Of a stretch of 7,487 nt of DNA, positions 6,076 through 7,487 are shown in pieces. Under the pieces are notes generated by a model. That model was not told the origin of the DNA and searched no databases. It was given only the letters and a program-made list of their open reading frames with translations. The stretch covers positions 3,018 through 10,504 of the forward strand of contig JAHEBI010000050.1 of assembly GCA_024642325.1 (NCBI GenBank). The letters are read 5' to 3'. A program made the position numbers and the translations under genes. Each line of letters starts with the position of its first letter. Positions within the stretch are counted from its first letter, which is position 1. The stretch is from Eudoraea sp. (lineage in GTDB: Bacteria > Bacteroidota > Bacteroidia > Flavobacteriales > Flavobacteriaceae).

Positions 6076-6779
6076 GCGCTTAAAATCCAGTATACCCCTA
6101 TTACTATAGCAAAGAGACCACCTGCCAGGCGGATCCCCTTAAAAAAAACTTCATTGTGCCCATTTTTGGAAAGACTGGCTACCGTTCCTATTACAAAGGC
6201 AAAAACCGTCATGGCCATAACAATCCCAACTCCAAAACCTATTACATAACTAAAGGCATCGGTTTGCTTCTCAAACCCAAGTACAGGTAGGAATAAAAGA
6301 AAATGAGCAATACCCGCCAATCCATGCAGAAATCCAATCGAAAAGGAAGCCCAATGCGATTGTTTAAGTTGGGGGCTATGGTGGTGCGCATGAGTGATTT
6401 CCTTCCCGTGGTCATGCGTATGGCGATGAATTAAAGGAACCTCCTCGCTATGGACATGCAAATGCACATGGTTGTTTTCTCTTTTGTAGATGTTGTAGAA
6501 GGCCCAGACCCCGATTCCGATTAGTACAAAGCCTACTAATTCCTCACTGTAGTCAGAGATGCGCTCTATAGGGATAAGTTCTTTAAATACTACAAAGAGC
6601 ACGCCTATAAACAGCATACCCGCCAAATGCCCTATCCCCCAGGATAAGCCTATTTTCCAGGCTTTCCTTTTAGATTCAATAGCAAATGGAACTACTGCTG
6701 CCAGGTGGTCTGGCCCTGCAATTACATGGAGCATAGCAGCCAATAAAGCCGCCGCAAAAGGGAACAAAGTTTCCATCAT
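6072..6779 (-). CDS. UreH/NiCoT-like metal permease, probable nickel transporter with His-rich loop
   Basis: This 235-residue protein has about six membrane helices (residues about 4-31, 43-66, 80-98, 145-166, 174-202, 212-233). Helix 1 carries HVIAGPDHLAA (His18, Asp24, His25), resembling the nickel signature of NiCoT permeases (HX4DH there, HX5DH here) and typical of UreH-type urease accessory permeases. A second motif, HGLAGIAH (His152, His159), opens helix 4. Between helices 3 and 4 a loop at residues 104-142 contains 13 histidines, a common feature of nickel, cobalt or zinc permeases. Nickel as the substrate is an inference from the motifs and from the facing hydrogenase genes. Cobalt or another metal is possible, and some relatives are loosely named sulfite exporter or DsbD-like. 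The start is ATG 6779; a second ATG follows at once (6776) and cannot be excluded. The gene begins 21 nt after polA, so it may be co-transcribed with it. Confidence 0.82.
   Translation of the reverse strand: MMETLFPFAAALLAAMLHVIAGPDHLAAVVPFAIESKRKAWKIGLSWGIGHLAGMLFIGVLFVVFKELIPIERISDYSEELVGFVLIGIGVWAFYNIYKRENNHVHLHVHSEEVPLIHRHTHDHGKEITHAHHHSPQLKQSHWASFSIGFLHGLAGIAHFLLFLPVLGFEKQTDAFSYVIGFGVGIVMAMTVFAFVIGTVASLSKNGHNEVFFKGIRLAGGLFAIVIGVYWILSA
6354..6470 (-). other. Histidine-rich cytoplasmic or periplasmic loop of the metal permease
   Basis: Codons 104-142 of the permease encode 13 histidines in 39 residues. They are mostly in alternating or paired arrangement (HVHLHVH, HRHTHDH, HAHHH), interspersed with Glu and Asp. 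Such loops bind Ni, Co or Zn ions and may buffer or gate metal uptake. Which side of the membrane it faces was not determined. Confidence 0.8.
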
Positions 6780-6800
6780 GCAGTTATTGGTGTCTTATAA

Positions 6801-7487
6801 TTAGTGGGCTTCAAGCCAATTATTCCCAATTCCCAGTTCTACGTCCAGTGGTACAAGGAGTTCATAAGCGTTTTCCATTTCTGTTTTGATCATTTCCTGG
6901 AGATCTTCCAGTTCTGGTTTATAAACGTCAAAGACCAGTTCGTCATGAACCTGAAGCAGCATCTTGGTTTTATAATTACCTTCTTTAAGCTTTCTGTGGA
7001 TATTGATCATTGCTATTTTTATAATGTCGGCTGCGCTACCTTGTATTGGGGCATTCACTGCGTTCCTTTCGGCAGCGCCTCGGACAACGGCATTACTAGT
7101 ATTTATATCCTTTAAATATCGTCTCCTGCCAAGTACAGTTTGCACATATCCATGTTCCCTTGCAAAGTCGATTTGTTCACTGATATAATTACGTAATTTC
7201 GGATACGTTTTGTAGTAAGTATCAATTAATTCTTTGGCTTCTGTCCGGGATAGATCCGTTTGATTGCTCAACCCAAATGCCGATACCCCGTAAATTATTC
7301 CAAAATTCACAGTTTTCGCATTATTTCTTTGATCTCTGGTAACTTCGTCAAGGGGGACATTAAAAACTTTTGAAGCGGTTGAAGCGTGAATGTCTTCACC
7401 ATTTCTAAAAGCTTCAATCATAGTCGTTTCTTCACTTAGAGATGCAATTATTCTTAGCTCTATTTGGGAATAATCCGCTGCCAAAAG
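6801..7487 (-). CDS. polA: DNA polymerase I, C-terminal polymerase domain (5' end outside window)
   Basis: This is the last 228 residues of a family A DNA polymerase that fills gaps and replaces RNA primers. The frame stays open to the window edge; a TTG at 7484-7482 is an internal Leu, not a start. All three palm and finger motifs are present: motif A DYSQIELR (Asp5), motif B on the O helix from Arg54 through Lys58, Phe62, Tyr66 and Gly67, and motif C VHDE with His181, Asp182 and Glu183. Adding 700 to these numbers gives the known E. coli residues (Asp705, Arg754, Lys758, Phe762, Tyr766, His881, Asp882), so there is no net insertion or deletion across the region. Phe62 is the usual dideoxy-discriminating residue. 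The C-terminus GIGNNWLEAH closes the domain normally. This is a housekeeping gene that marks the core-genome side of the window. The permease gene follows on the same strand after 21 nt. Confidence 0.97.
   Translation of the reverse strand, partial: LLAADYSQIELRIIASLSEETTMIEAFRNGEDIHASTASKVFNVPLDEVTRDQRNNAKTVNFGIIYGVSAFGLSNQTDLSRTEAKELIDTYYKTYPKLRNYISEQIDFAREHGYVQTVLGRRRYLKDINTSNAVVRGAAERNAVNAPIQGSAADIIKIAMINIHRKLKEGNYKTKMLLQVHDELVFDVYKPELEDLQEMIKTEMENAYELLVPLDVELGIGNNWLEAH

Noticed and set aside
6121..6150. Imperfect hairpin (CCACCTG/CAGGCGG) near an A8 run just downstream of hypE, as a possible terminator
   Set aside because: The loop would be about one base with one mismatch in the stem. 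On the plus strand it is followed by A rather than T, and on the minus strand the T-run comes before the hairpin. It also lies inside the permease coding sequence.
6804..7115. Plus-strand open frame of 103 residues opposite polA
   Set aside because: It is antisense to the polymerase palm domain and its apparent hydrophobicity is a by-product of the complementary codons.
7482..7484. TTG codon as a start for a short polA-like protein
   Set aside because: The frame is open to the window edge with Leu-Leu before the conserved motif A, so the gene simply continues outside the window.

Overview
The window carries the downstream part of a membrane-bound uptake [NiFe]-hydrogenase locus on the plus strand. 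Facing it on the minus strand are a nickel-type transporter and the end of DNA polymerase I. The source is most likely a Bacteroidota bacterium, probably a flavobacterium. The DNA is moderately AT-rich, none of the start codons has a convincing Shine-Dalgarno sequence, and the protein style (for example the PolA C-terminus) fits that class. This assignment is an inference from sequence style, not from a marker-gene comparison.

Layout. Positions 1-351 hold the C-terminal end of the hydrogenase large subunit, including the DPCLAC nickel-ligand motif and the cleavable tail. Next come the di-heme cytochrome b membrane anchor (365-1117), the large-subunit maturation protease (1150-1683), hypF (1691-3955), hypD (3952-5046) and hypE (5050-6075). 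Spacings are 13, 32, 7, -4 and 3 nt, so this reads as one polycistronic unit that begins upstream of the window. On the minus strand, the partial polA gene (7487 down to 6801) is followed after 21 nt by a six-helix UreH/NiCoT-like metal permease with a histidine-rich loop (6779 down to 6072). The stop codons of hypE and the permease overlap by 4 nt. No stretch longer than about 35 bases is gene-free. I saw no tRNA, rRNA, CRISPR array, insertion sequence or clear rho-independent terminator.

How the genes work together. HypF and HypE make the cyanide ligands from carbamoyl phosphate. HypD, with its partner HypC, assembles the Fe(CN)2CO unit. Nickel is then inserted, and the HyaD-type protease trims the large-subunit tail after His96 of the visible fragment. 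The mature enzyme oxidises H2 on the periplasmic side and passes electrons through the cytochrome b to the quinone pool. The permease may supply the nickel. hypA, hypB, hypC and the small subunit are not in the window; hypC in particular is absent from its usual place beside hypD.

The parts are known families. The points worth a second look are the missing hypC, the terminator-free convergent junction with a probable nickel permease, some divergent positions in HypF, and the presence of a H2-oxidising locus directly beside polA.
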